64,000 nucleotides of DNA, taken from NCBI GenBank assembly GCA_017503735.1, contig JAFVSN010000052.1:62001-126000 (forward strand). The letters are read 5' to 3'. This stretch comes from Lachnospiraceae bacterium. Its GTDB lineage: Bacteria > Bacillota > Clostridia > Lachnospirales > Lachnospiraceae. How positions within the stretch are numbered: the first letter of the stretch is position 1; each line of letters starts with the position of its first letter. The position numbers and the translations under genes were made by a program. This document shows, in pieces, positions 18,050-26,594 of the stretch. A model generated the notes under the pieces. The model made no database searches and was not told the DNA's origin. It was given only the letters and a program-made list of their open reading frames with translations.

Positions 18050-19900
18050 ATGATTTGCAGCAAGTGTGGTCAGGAATGTGCGGACGGATTAAAGTTTTGT
18101 ACCAATTGCGGTGCGGAGCTTGTAGAAATTGAGGTTGTGGAAACGACAGAGATGGTAACCGGAACCGTAATCGAAGGAAAGGCGGAGGTTGTAGCGGAAG
18201 AAAAAATAACAACGGAAGTTGCAATTATAGAAGAAGCAAAAGAAACGAAAGAAAACGAGAAGAAGAAAGCAAAGAAAGAAAAGGCGGTAAAGACAGATGC
18301 GGATGAGAAGAAGCCTTTCGGAAAAGGGAAGTTGGTACTTGCATGTGTTGCAATATTACTTCTTATCTTTATTCCGGCAGTACTTTTGTCCGGTGATGAT
18401 TCTTATATGAAGCGCTCCAAAGACGCAATCCAGAACATTACGGAAGACGACGGGACCTATTATGTGCGGTTTGCCGACGGTGAAAGCATGAAGTTAGATG
18501 ATTCCGACGTGACGTCCGAAGTATATAGTATGGACCGTTCTGCTGTTTGTTATTTCAATGAAGACGATGAACTGGTTATTATTAAAGACAGAGAAGTGAT
18601 TCGTACCGGTATTGATGAAGCCTACGGTGTCCGTGTTTCCAATGAAGGAAAAACGGTGGCATACTTTTCCGATTATGAATTGGCATCCTATGATAATACG
18701 CTGTATGGCGGATTGGGATCTATTGCTGTAGGAACCTTGAATCTTTATTATATAAAGAACGGTGAAACTCTTGAAATTGCCGAAGAGGCTGTAATAAACA
18801 GTGCGGTATTATCTCCGAACGGTGAGACCGTTGCTTATGTTGCGGAATATGATGCATCGGATGATTTTAAGGGATTCTATTCCGTAAAAGGAAAAGAGCC
18901 GGTAGAGGTCGGTAAGGAGAAGCGTGTATTTGCGATTGCCGATAAGGGAGCGTATGTATATTATTCTGACGACGACCGTATTTACGCACAGAAAAAGAGA
19001 AAAGAAGAGGAAAAGCTCGCAAGCGACTTATATAATGTAAATGTTTTTATGAATGCGGATCATACAGAGATGTTGTTCTGGAGCGATGAAAAGACCTATG
19101 CAACGGTAAAGGCAGGGGAAAAGAAAAAGGTTGCGGGAGAACAACTTAACTATGCGATTTTGGAAAATGATGCTGTAACCGATGCGATTTATTTATCTAC
19201 GGAGCAACGGGGAACGATTACCGTAAATTATACCGGTTTAGATACGTTTAAGGAGAAGCTTTACTACAGCAACTACAATTCCGAAATCTTCTATATGTTG
19301 AAAAAGTTTGAAGCCGAGAAGATTGCATCGAATGTAAGTGATTATGCGGTAGCTGATAATGGTGAAAGCATTGTATATATTTACGGTTCTGACATTATTA
19401 AAGCAACGAGATTTGCAAAAGGCGGAGAGAAAACAAAGCTTTTGAATAATGCAGATGCTTACAGAATTTATGCAGACGGAAAGTTGAAGCACATTTACTT
19501 CCTTAATTGGGAAGACGAACTTTGCTATGTGAAAGGCAAGAAAGGAAAGAGAATCGCAGATGATGTAACAACGGCAACGGTATCTGCGGACGGAAGTTAT
19601 TGCTACTATGTAGTAGAGGGAGAAGAGTTTTGCTTTTCTAAAAACGGCGGAAAAGAAAAGGAATTATTAACGGTTGACGAAGGATATGTAAAGTGTGAAT
19701 TTGATTTGGATGACCTGGGAGAAGAGGCAATTTCCCCTGAGAAGGTTCTGGTAAAGGTAAAAGAAGATGATACGATTACCTATTATCTTATGGATGGAAA
19801 GAAAATGAAGGAGTTTTATTCCTATGAAGTAAGCGTGATTGATGAGTTCTTCGACTATGATGATTACTCCGATTTTTATGATTCCATGTTTGATTATTAA
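18050..19900 (+). CDS. Zinc-ribbon, single-TM protein with a probable extracellular beta-propeller
   Basis: A 616 aa protein of unknown role. Residues 1-22 form a zinc ribbon (C3-x2-C6 and C17-x2-C20). A Glu/Lys-rich low-complexity stretch follows (about 25-92), then a transmembrane helix (about 96-116). The remaining ~500 residues lie beyond the membrane and show repeated short strands of the type G-E-T-V-A-Y, KGAYVYYSDDDRIYA and GSYCYYV, as in WD40/TolB-like propellers. The start at 18050 is set by AAGGAGGAAGC. The gene is flanked by its own promoter and terminator, so it is a one-gene unit. A sensor or scaffold is possible, but no function can be assigned. Confidence 0.8.
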   Translation: MICSKCGQECADGLKFCTNCGAELVEIEVVETTEMVTGTVIEGKAEVVAEEKITTEVAIIEEAKETKENEKKKAKKEKAVKTDADEKKPFGKGKLVLACVAILLLIFIPAVLLSGDDSYMKRSKDAIQNITEDDGTYYVRFADGESMKLDDSDVTSEVYSMDRSAVCYFNEDDELVIIKDREVIRTGIDEAYGVRVSNEGKTVAYFSDYELASYDNTLYGGLGSIAVGTLNLYYIKNGETLEIAEEAVINSAVLSPNGETVAYVAEYDASDDFKGFYSVKGKEPVEVGKEKRVFAIADKGAYVYYSDDDRIYAQKKRKEEEKLASDLYNVNVFMNADHTEMLFWSDEKTYATVKAGEKKKVAGEQLNYAILENDAVTDAIYLSTEQRGTITVNYTGLDTFKEKLYYSNYNSEIFYMLKKFEAEKIASNVSDYAVADNGESIVYIYGSDIIKATRFAKGGEKTKLLNNADAYRIYADGKLKHIYFLNWEDELCYVKGKKGKRIADDVTTATVSADGSYCYYVVEGEEFCFSKNGGKEKELLTVDEGYVKCEFDLDDLGEEAISPEKVLVKVKEDDTITYYLMDGKKMKEFYSYEVSVIDEFFDYDDYSDFYDSMFDY

Positions 19901-19911
19901 AAAGTAAGACG

Positions 19912-19943
19912 AAAGCCGTTGTCAAAAGGCAACGGCTTTTTTG
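19912..19943 (+). terminator. Rho-independent terminator after the zinc-ribbon gene
   Basis: A perfect 10-bp stem, AAAGCCGTTG (19912-19921) with CAACGGCTTT (19930-19939), an 8-base loop and a following T run. Confidence 0.93.
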
Positions 19944-19995
19944 TTCCGGTGAAAACAGTACATATTCGATAGAACAAAAATGCATTATTTTTATG

Positions 19996-20024
19996 TTGAC
20001 AACGGGAAAGAGATGTCGTACAAT
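19996..20024 (+). promoter_or_regulatory. Sigma-A promoter of the his operon
   Basis: TTGACA (19996-20001), a 17-base spacer, TACAAT (20019-20024). Transcription would start near 20031, leaving a leader of only about 65 nt before hisZ, too short for a T-box. Confidence 0.8.
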
Positions 20025-20049
20025 ATATACATTATTTTAGTAGCGAATT

Positions 20050-20073
20050 ATCACTTTACCATAAGAAAGTGAT
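20050..20073 (+). other. Hairpin in the his leader
   Basis: ATCACTTT (20050-20057) and AAAGTGAT (20066-20073) can pair as a perfect 8-bp stem with an 8-base loop. No T run follows, so it is not an attenuator terminator. It could be an operator or an mRNA-stabilising 5' hairpin. Confidence 0.4.
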
Positions 20074-20097
20074 GCAAAGGTTCAGAAAGGAGGACGT

Positions 20098-21297
20098 ATG
20101 GAGAAATTATTACATACGCCGGAAGGTGTCCGGGATTTGCACGACGCAGAGTGCGTGAAAAAACAGCAATTGGAGGGGAAATTACGACATTGCCTGCACC
20201 GGTTCGGTTTTCGGGATGTAGTAACTCCGACGTTTGAGTATTTTGATATTTTTCGTAAGGAGCGGGGAACCGTTCCGTCCAAGGATATGTACAAGTTCAT
20301 TGACAGAGAGGGAAATACTTTGGTGCTTCGTCCGGATATGACACCGCCGATTGCACGATGTGTGGCAAAGTATTATAAGGATGAAGTGAATCCCCTTCGT
20401 TTGTCCTATCGAGGAAATACATTTGTGGATAACAGCGGCTATCGCGGAAAGTTAAAGGAGACCACCCAAATCGGTGCGGAACTGATTAATGACGGCTCTG
20501 TTGTAGCTGATGCAGAAATGGTTGCCCTGATGGCGGAGTGCCTAAAGGCAAGCGGTCTTAAGGAGTTCCAGATTGAAATCGGTCATGTGGGCTTTTTTAC
20601 GGCACTTGCAAAGGAAGCGGGTTTTTCTGCGGAAGAAGCGGCAGAGGTAAGAGAACTCATAGAAAGTAAGAATCTTTTTTCGGTAGAACAGGTACTTTCC
20701 GGGAAACAATTAAAACCGGAACTTAAGGAATTGTTATTAAAGCTTCCGGAATTTTTCGGTAGTGTAGAAAAACTTTCCGAGATTCGTACTATGACAGAGA
20801 ATGCAGAAGCATGTGCGGCATTGGATCATTTGATGATGTTACATAAATATCTGGAAAGTTACGGCGTGGCAGAGTATATCTCTTATGATTTAGGAATGTT
20901 AGGTAAGTACGGTTACTATACCGGTATCAATTTCCGTGCACTTACCTATAAGACCGGGGAATCCGTGGCGGCAGGCGGTCGTTACGACCATTTGATGGGA
21001 CAGTTCGGAAAGAATGCTCCGGCTATCGGTATTGCATTATATGTAGATACATTGCTCCTCGGTCTTTCCAGACAGGGACTGATTACGGCAGAAGAGAAGG
21101 AACGTACTCTTGTAGTATATGAAAAGACAGCGGAGTGTGCTGCAATTAAGTGTGTATGCGACCTTCGAGCAGGAGATGTGTACGCAATGTTAGAGGAAAA
21201 GAGTATGGATTGGTCCGAGTATAAGAAGCGTATCGGTACAAACGGCATTGTGCAAATGTATCAGGTAACCGTAGACGGCGTACAGACATTGAACTAA
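20098..21297 (+). CDS. hisZ: ATP phosphoribosyltransferase regulatory subunit HisZ
   Basis: A 399 aa class II histidyl-tRNA synthetase-like protein without tRNA-charging function, required as the partner of short-form HisG. The aaRS-like motif 2 region (VLRPDMTPPIARCVAKYY) and the C-terminal AAGGRYDHLMGQFG are visible. It is first in the his operon behind AGAAAGGAGG. HisZ together with a 211 aa HisG forms the hetero-octameric enzyme for the first step of histidine synthesis. Confidence 0.95.
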   Translation: MEKLLHTPEGVRDLHDAECVKKQQLEGKLRHCLHRFGFRDVVTPTFEYFDIFRKERGTVPSKDMYKFIDREGNTLVLRPDMTPPIARCVAKYYKDEVNPLRLSYRGNTFVDNSGYRGKLKETTQIGAELINDGSVVADAEMVALMAECLKASGLKEFQIEIGHVGFFTALAKEAGFSAEEAAEVRELIESKNLFSVEQVLSGKQLKPELKELLLKLPEFFGSVEKLSEIRTMTENAEACAALDHLMMLHKYLESYGVAEYISYDLGMLGKYGYYTGINFRALTYKTGESVAAGGRYDHLMGQFGKNAPAIGIALYVDTLLLGLSRQGLITAEEKERTLVVYEKTAECAAIKCVCDLRAGDVYAMLEEKSMDWSEYKKRIGTNGIVQMYQVTVDGVQTLN

Positions 21298-21318
21298 CCG
21301 TTCGGATTGGAGAACAGT

Positions 21319-21954
21319 ATGGAATATATTACAATCGCCCTGGCAAAGGGCAGACTTGCCAAGAAAGCACTGGAATTGTTGGAGCAGGTAGGGGTTACCT
21401 GTGAGGAAATCAAGGATAAGGATTCCAGAAAGCTGATTTTTACCAACGAAGAACTAAAGATGAAGTTTTTCCTTGCAAAGGCTAACGACGTGCCGACTTA
21501 TGTAGAATACGGTGCGGCGGATATCGGTGTGGTAGGAAAGGATACGATTTTAGAGGAAGGCAGAGAGCTTTATGAGGTACTGGACCTCGGTATGGGAAAG
21601 TGCCGCATGTGTGTTGCCGGCCCGGAGTCCGCAAGAGAACTTCTCGGGAATGGTGAAATTATCCGTGTAGCCACCAAGTATCCGCATATTGCAAAGGATT
21701 ACTTTGTAAACCAGAAGCATCAAACGGTAGAGCTTATTAAATTAAACGGTTCCATCGAACTTGCACCGATTGTAGGGCTTTCCGATGTCATTGTGGATAT
21801 TGTAGAGACCGGATCTACTTTAAAGGAAAACGGTCTGGTGGTGCTTGAAGATGTCTGTCCTTTGTCTGCAAGAGTGGTGGTAAACCGTGTCAGCATGAAG
21901 ATGGAGCAGGAGCGTATCACGGATTTGATTACGAAGCTTCGTGCAATTGTTTAG
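21319..21954 (+). CDS. hisG: ATP phosphoribosyltransferase, short form
   Basis: Condenses ATP and PRPP to phosphoribosyl-ATP, the committed step of histidine synthesis. At 211 aa it is the short HisG that lacks the C-terminal regulatory ACT-like domain, which explains the adjacent hisZ. Motifs include [28 protein letters not shown] and the PRPP-binding-like [16 protein letters not shown]. The ATG at 21319 was chosen; the in-frame TTG at 21307 is itself part of the probable TTGGAG ribosome binding site. Confidence 0.95.
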   Translation: MEYITIALAKGRLAKKALELLEQVGVTCEEIKDKDSRKLIFTNEELKMKFFLAKANDVPTYVEYGAADIGVVGKDTILEEGRELYEVLDLGMGKCRMCVAGPESARELLGNGEIIRVATKYPHIAKDYFVNQKHQTVELIKLNGSIELAPIVGLSDVIVDIVETGSTLKENGLVVLEDVCPLSARVVVNRVSMKMEQERITDLITKLRAIV

Positions 21955-21964
21955 GAGGTTAGAA

Positions 21965-23266
21965 ATGAGAACAGTTCGTTTAACGGAAGAAACCAAGAAA
22001 AATATTTTAGAGGATTTGTTAAAGCGTAGCCCGAACCAGTACAAGGAGTACACAGAAAAGGTAGAGGCGATTTTAAAGGATGTACAGGAAGACGGAGATA
22101 AAGCAGTATTTGCTTACACCGAGAAGTTTGATAAGGCAGTTCTGACTGCAGAGACTGTACGTGTGACCGAGGAGGAGATTGCAGAGGCGTATGAAAAGCT
22201 TCCGGCAAGAACCGTAGAGGTTATCCGTAAGGCCATTGTAAACATTCGCGCTTATCACGAGAAGCAGAGAAGAAACAGTTGGTTTGATGCACAGCCGGAC
22301 GGCACCATTTTAGGTCAGAAGATTACTCCGATTGCATCCGTCGGTGTGTATGTACCGGGTGGAAAGGCAGCTTATCCGTCTTCCGTTTTGATGAATGTGC
22401 TTCCGGCAAAGGTGGCAGGGGTAGAACGTATTGCTATGGTAACTCCGCCGGGGGCAGACGGTAAAGTATATGAAGGTACTTTAGTTGCCGCAAAGGAAGC
22501 CGGCGTTACCGAGATTTATAAGGTAGGCGGAGCTCAGGCCATCGGAGCCCTGGCATACGGTACCGAGAGCATCCCGAAGGTAGATAAAATCGTAGGACCG
22601 GGTAACATCTACGTTGCCCTTGCAAAGAAGTCCGTATACGGACATGTAAGCATCGACTCCATTGCCGGACCGAGTGAAATCCTTGTTCTCGCGGACGAAA
22701 CCGCAAATCCGACCTATGTGGCGGCGGATTTATTGTCCCAGGCAGAGCATGACGAGCTTGCTTCCGCAATCCTGATTACCACCAGTGAAGAGGTGGCTGG
22801 TAAGGTGAGTGCAGAGGTAGACCGTTTTGTGGCACAGCTTTCCAGAAAGGCTATTTTAGAGAAGTCATTAGATAATTACGGCTACATTTTACTTGCCGAC
22901 AATATGGATGATGCTATTGATGCGGTAAACGAAATCGCTTCCGAGCACTTAGAGCTTGTAACGAAGGATGCATTTACCGTTATGACAAAGATTAAGAATG
23001 CCGGAGCCATCTTTATCGGAGAATACTCCAGTGAGCCGCTTGGTGACTACTTCGCAGGACCGAACCACGTGCTTCCGACCAACGGAACCGCAAAGTTCTT
23101 CTCTCCGCTTGAAGTAGACGATTTCATCAAGAAGTCCAGCATTATTTCCTACTCCAGAGAAGCACTGGCACCGATTCACGAGGATATTATCGACTTTGCA
23201 AAGGCCGAGGGCCTGACCGCACACGCAAATTCTATTGCGGTGAGATTCGGCAAGGAAGTGAAATAG
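21965..23266 (+). CDS. hisD: Histidinol dehydrogenase
   Basis: A 433 aa NAD- and zinc-dependent enzyme performing the last two oxidations, histidinol to histidine. Recognisable blocks are VYVPGGKAAYPSSVLMN, VGPGNIYVALAK, IAGPSEILVLAD, the zinc/catalytic QAEHDE and the EHLELVTK segment with GPNHVLPTNGTAK. TTTAGGAGG overlaps the hisG stop and lies 6 bases before the ATG at 21965. Confidence 0.96.
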   Translation: MRTVRLTEETKKNILEDLLKRSPNQYKEYTEKVEAILKDVQEDGDKAVFAYTEKFDKAVLTAETVRVTEEEIAEAYEKLPARTVEVIRKAIVNIRAYHEKQRRNSWFDAQPDGTILGQKITPIASVGVYVPGGKAAYPSSVLMNVLPAKVAGVERIAMVTPPGADGKVYEGTLVAAKEAGVTEIYKVGGAQAIGALAYGTESIPKVDKIVGPGNIYVALAKKSVYGHVSIDSIAGPSEILVLADETANPTYVAADLLSQAEHDELASAILITTSEEVAGKVSAEVDRFVAQLSRKAILEKSLDNYGYILLADNMDDAIDAVNEIASEHLELVTKDAFTVMTKIKNAGAIFIGEYSSEPLGDYFAGPNHVLPTNGTAKFFSPLEVDDFIKKSSIISYSREALAPIHEDIIDFAKAEGLTAHANSIAVRFGKEVK

Positions 23267-23275
23267 GGGAGATAT

Positions 23276-23476
23276 ATGAAGAATGGTAAAGTGAAAAGAA
23301 TTCTCTATTATTTATCCGCAGTATTATATTGGCTTTTGGCGATTTTTACATTTACGGGAGATAAAAATGTACCATTAGGAGTCGGTTTTCTTTGCCTCGG
23401 TGTTATGATGCTGTTATTTGGAATAACGGAGTCAAATGATAGTAAGAAAGAGAAGGCTGAGAATAAGGACGAGTAA
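23276..23476 (+). CDS. Small two-helix membrane protein inside the his operon
   Basis: A 66 aa ORF, 9 bases after hisD, behind GGGGAGA. Two hydrophobic helices (about residues 8-27 and 32-50) are joined by a short GDKNVPLG turn and followed by a highly charged Lys/Glu/Asp tail. It does not resemble a histidine enzyme. Good spacing, a ribosome binding site and no overlapping gene make it likely to be real. It might be unrelated to histidine and simply carried in the operon. Confidence 0.65.
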   Translation: MKNGKVKRILYYLSAVLYWLLAIFTFTGDKNVPLGVGFLCLGVMMLLFGITESNDSKKEKAENKDE

Positions 23477-23540
23477 AATTTTAAAGAGCTAGGTTTCCGC
23501 GCACGGTTTGGGCGTGCGTGTACAATGAAAGGAGAAGGTT

Positions 23541-24125
23541 ATGAGAACTGCAAAGGTAGAGCGTAACACAAAGGAAACGCAGATTGTCTGTGAGTTAAAC
23601 TTGGACGGTTCCGGTACCGCGAAAGTGGACACCGGGGTCGGTTTTTTGGACCATATGCTAAACAGCTTTGCGCGACACGGGTTCTTTGATTTGACCTTGT
23701 CCGTAAAGGGTGATTTGTATGTGGACTGTCACCACACCATTGAGGATACCGGTATTGTGCTTGGTCAGGCAATAAAAGAAGCGGTCGGAAATAAGGAAGG
23801 CATCAAGCGTTACGGTTCCTCTTTGCTTCCTATGGATGAGACACTGGTGCTTTGCGCCATTGATTTGTCCGGTCGCCCGTATTTGAATTTTGATATGACT
23901 TTTACCGCAGAGAGGGTAGGATATTACGATACCGAGATGGTAAAAGAGTTTTTCTATGCGGTGTCCTATGCCGCAGGCATGAATCTGCACTTAAAGCAGA
24001 TGGACGGCAGCAATAATCATCACTTGATTGAGGCGGCGTACAAGGCATTTGCAAAGGCCCTTGACGAGGCGACCATGGCGGAGCCGAGATTAACGGGGAC
24101 GCTGTCTACCAAAGGTACGCTGTAA
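23541..24125 (+). CDS. hisB: Imidazoleglycerol-phosphate dehydratase
   Basis: A 194 aa monofunctional HisB dehydrating imidazole-glycerol phosphate to imidazole-acetol phosphate. The metal-binding His motifs are present: FLDHMLNSFARHGFF, DCHHTIEDTGI and GSNNHHLIEA. There is no N-terminal histidinol-phosphatase domain, so that step needs another enzyme not found in this operon. AAAGGAGAAGG precedes the ATG. Confidence 0.96.
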   Translation: MRTAKVERNTKETQIVCELNLDGSGTAKVDTGVGFLDHMLNSFARHGFFDLTLSVKGDLYVDCHHTIEDTGIVLGQAIKEAVGNKEGIKRYGSSLLPMDETLVLCAIDLSGRPYLNFDMTFTAERVGYYDTEMVKEFFYAVSYAAGMNLHLKQMDGSNNHHLIEAAYKAFAKALDEATMAEPRLTGTLSTKGTL

Positions 24126-24191
24126 GAAAAAATGAGACAGAAATAACCGGTTGTTTATGTAATGCAGACAATCGTTAAAAGGAGAACAGCA

Positions 24192-24911
24192 ATGAAATTA
24201 TATCCGGCAATTGATATTAAAAATGGACAGTGTGTACGTCTTTGTCAGGGCGTATTTTCCGACGTAAATGTGTATGCGGAGAAACCGTATACCGTGGCAA
24301 AGGAGTTTGAGGCAGCAGGAGCATCCTTTATTCATATCGTGGATTTAGACGGAGCATTAGCGGGTCATACCGCAAATGCGGAAGCTATCGCAGAGATTGT
24401 AAAGAATGTATCCATTGGTACAGAAATCGGTGGAGGCATCCGTACCATGGAAGATATCAAGACGAAGTTGAATTTAGGACTGAATCGTGTTATTATAGGT
24501 ACGAAGGCAGTAAAAGAACCGCAGTTTATTAAGGAAGCCATCGAAGCGTTCGGTGCGGACCGTGTTGTCATCGGAATCGATGCCAAGGACGGTATGGTAG
24601 CCATCGAAGGTTGGGAAACGGTCAGTGACCGTTCTGCGGTAGCGTTTGCGTTAGAAATGAAAAAGCTTGGTGCTACTACGGTGATTTATACCGATATCGC
24701 ACGAGACGGTATGTTGACCGGACCGAATTTTGAGCGTACGGAAGAGATGATACGGGAGACCGGTATGGAGATTATTGCTTCCGGCGGTGTTTCTTGTATG
24801 GAGGATTTGGTGCGTCTTAACGAAATCGGATGTGCCGGAGCCATTATCGGCAAGGCGATTTACGAAAAGAGAATCAATCTTGCAGAAGCGGTAAAGCGTT
24901 TCGAACGTTAA
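24192..24911 (+). CDS. hisA: ProFAR isomerase HisA
   Basis: A 239 aa (beta/alpha)8-barrel isomerase converting ProFAR to PRFAR. The catalytic Asp is in LYPAIDIKNGQCVRL, phosphate-binding glycines in EIGGGIRTMEDI, and the second Asp in VIYTDIARDGMLTGPN. The ATG at 24192 follows AAAGGAG (24178-24184); the longer frame from 24162 lacks a site. hisH and hisF, which normally use its product, are not in this operon. Confidence 0.95.
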   Translation: MKLYPAIDIKNGQCVRLCQGVFSDVNVYAEKPYTVAKEFEAAGASFIHIVDLDGALAGHTANAEAIAEIVKNVSIGTEIGGGIRTMEDIKTKLNLGLNRVIIGTKAVKEPQFIKEAIEAFGADRVVIGIDAKDGMVAIEGWETVSDRSAVAFALEMKKLGATTVIYTDIARDGMLTGPNFERTEEMIRETGMEIIASGGVSCMEDLVRLNEIGCAGAIIGKAIYEKRINLAEAVKRFER

Positions 24912-24989
24912 GCTGTCAGAAAATGAAAACGGAAAAGTGCCTGCCCGACGTGTGAAAGTTCATGGGGAGGAGAACCGAAAGGAGAAAGC

Positions 24990-26267
24990 ATGCGAAAGAG
25001 ATTATTTGCTTATATCAATACGGAGAGTGAATTTGAAGAGAATGTGGCAGAAGCCGTGAATCGTTATTTCTTAAACGGCGCTGACGGCCTGTTTCTTTAC
25101 AGCTATATTGCGGAGGATGCTTACAAGGAAGAATTTTTCCATATGATTAAACGGGTGACGGAGGATTTGGCGTTGGATTATTACGTTGGATGTCATGTGG
25201 CTCGTTTTGAGGATGTTAAAAAGGCGTTTTATACCGGTGCGTCCGCCGTGGTAATTCCGGCAGACGGTCTCGGTGATTGGGATGTTATTAAGGAGTCTGT
25301 GGACCGTTTCGGTAGTGAGAAGATTTGGGTTGAGCTAAATGCATCGAAAGCAGACAGCGAAGAAGGTGTTGCGGCACTTTCTGCAAAGGTAGCAAAGGCA
25401 TGCGGTCTGGGAGCAGGCGGTATTATGTTTAAGCATGTGACTTTGGGACCGTGTCTGACGGCATACTTAAAAACAGTTTCTGTTCCGGTAATGATTCGTG
25501 ACAGTCTGGTACGTAATTCTGTAGAGGATATGCTCGGTACAGAGGGTGTATCCATTCTTGCTACCAATTATTATAAAAACAAGGATATCCGTAGAGTAAA
25601 AGAGAATCTTACGGTGAGCGGTATCGATATGTATCATTTAGAAAGCTCCATGCCGTTTTCCGAGTTTAAGAAGGATGCAAACGGCCTTGTGCCGGTGGTA
25701 GTACAGGATTATCGTACCAACGAGGTTTTGATGCTTGCATATATGAATGAAGAGTCTTATAATAAAACCATTGAGGACGGTCGTATGACCTATTATTCCC
25801 GTAGTCGTCAGGAACTTTGGTTAAAGGGAGATACCTCCGGTAACTATCAGTATGTGAAGTCTCTTTCCATTGATTGTGATAAAGACACGATTTTGGCAAA
25901 GGTATATCCGATCGGACCGGCATGTCATACCGGTCATACCAGTTGTTTCTATACCGATTTGGTAGAGGGTAGTAAGGAGGCACTGGCTCCGCAGGAAGTG
26001 TTGGAAGATTTGTATTCTACGATTGTAGACAGAAAGAATCATCCGAAGGAAGGTTCCTATACAAACTACCTGTTTGAAAAGGGAATCGATAAAATATTAA
26101 AGAAGTGCGGCGAGGAAGCAACGGAGATTGTAATTGCGGCAAAGAATCCGGAAGCAGAGGAGTTAAAGTATGAAATTGCGGATTTTCTGTATCATTTGTC
26201 CGTACTTATGGTAGAATGCGATTTGAACTGGGATGATGTGATGACGGAGCTTGCTCATCGCAGATAG
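24990..26267 (+). CDS. hisIE: Bifunctional HisIE with an extra N-terminal HisA/HisF-like domain
   Basis: A 425 aa protein in three parts. Residues ~229-335 are the phosphoribosyl-AMP cyclohydrolase HisI, with [26 protein letters not shown] and zinc cysteines in [10 protein letters not shown]. Residues ~340-425 are the phosphoribosyl-ATP pyrophosphatase HisE ([26 protein letters not shown]). The first ~215 residues look like a (beta/alpha)8 barrel related to HisA/HisF, but the two barrel Asp positions appear to be Asn ([15 protein letters not shown]), so it is probably not catalytic in the HisF sense. Plain HisIE is ~200 aa. An AGGAG-type site precedes the ATG. Confidence 0.9.
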   Translation: MRKRLFAYINTESEFEENVAEAVNRYFLNGADGLFLYSYIAEDAYKEEFFHMIKRVTEDLALDYYVGCHVARFEDVKKAFYTGASAVVIPADGLGDWDVIKESVDRFGSEKIWVELNASKADSEEGVAALSAKVAKACGLGAGGIMFKHVTLGPCLTAYLKTVSVPVMIRDSLVRNSVEDMLGTEGVSILATNYYKNKDIRRVKENLTVSGIDMYHLESSMPFSEFKKDANGLVPVVVQDYRTNEVLMLAYMNEESYNKTIEDGRMTYYSRSRQELWLKGDTSGNYQYVKSLSIDCDKDTILAKVYPIGPACHTGHTSCFYTDLVEGSKEALAPQEVLEDLYSTIVDRKNHPKEGSYTNYLFEKGIDKILKKCGEEATEIVIAAKNPEAEELKYEIADFLYHLSVLMVECDLNWDDVMTELAHRR

Positions 26268-26347
26268 GTTGAGAAACGCACATCAGACAAGTAGGAATTA
26301 AGAGAAGAATTGTTACAGGGATAAAATGGCGAAAGGCGGTATGTAGT

Positions 26348-26482
26348 ATGGAATTTTTAGGTGCATTGGTAACTTACGGTTTAAAATTCATTTTGTTGGG
26401 TGCGGTAGCCTTTGGTGCGATTTTACTCGGAATCTGGTTGCGGAAGAGAAAAAATACTGCAACTGTGGAAGAGAACGAGTAA
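26348..26482 (+). CDS. Tiny single-TM membrane protein
   Basis: A 44-residue ORF with an N-terminal hydrophobic helix (MEFLGALVTYGLKFILLGAV onwards, about residues 4-30), then LRKRKN and an acidic tail. The ATG at 26348 follows AAAGGCGG, and a hairpin terminator lies 21 bases after the stop. Small proteins of this shape are recurrent in Lachnospiraceae and are sometimes mislabelled; no function is visible. Confidence 0.55.
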   Translation: MEFLGALVTYGLKFILLGAVAFGAILLGIWLRKRKNTATVEENE

Positions 26483-26503
26483 AAAGAAAAGTTAAGATTA
26501 CAG

Positions 26504-26531
26504 GCTGTCATACATGAGTATGGCAGCTTTT
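26504..26531 (+). terminator. Probable terminator downstream of the his region
   Basis: GCTGTCATAC (26504-26513) pairs with GTATGGCAGC (26518-26527) with one G-T pair and a 4-base loop, followed by TTTTG. The T run is short. Confidence 0.6.
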
Positions 26532-26594
26532 GTACTGTAAGTGATACTTTTGGAAGGGAAAGAAATAGCAGATTAGAGCAATAAAGGAGTAAAT

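Noticed and set aside
23498-23520. GC-rich hairpin before hisB as a terminator
   Set aside because: An 8-bp stem can form but no T run follows and the operon continues 20 bases later; at most an mRNA-stability hairpin.
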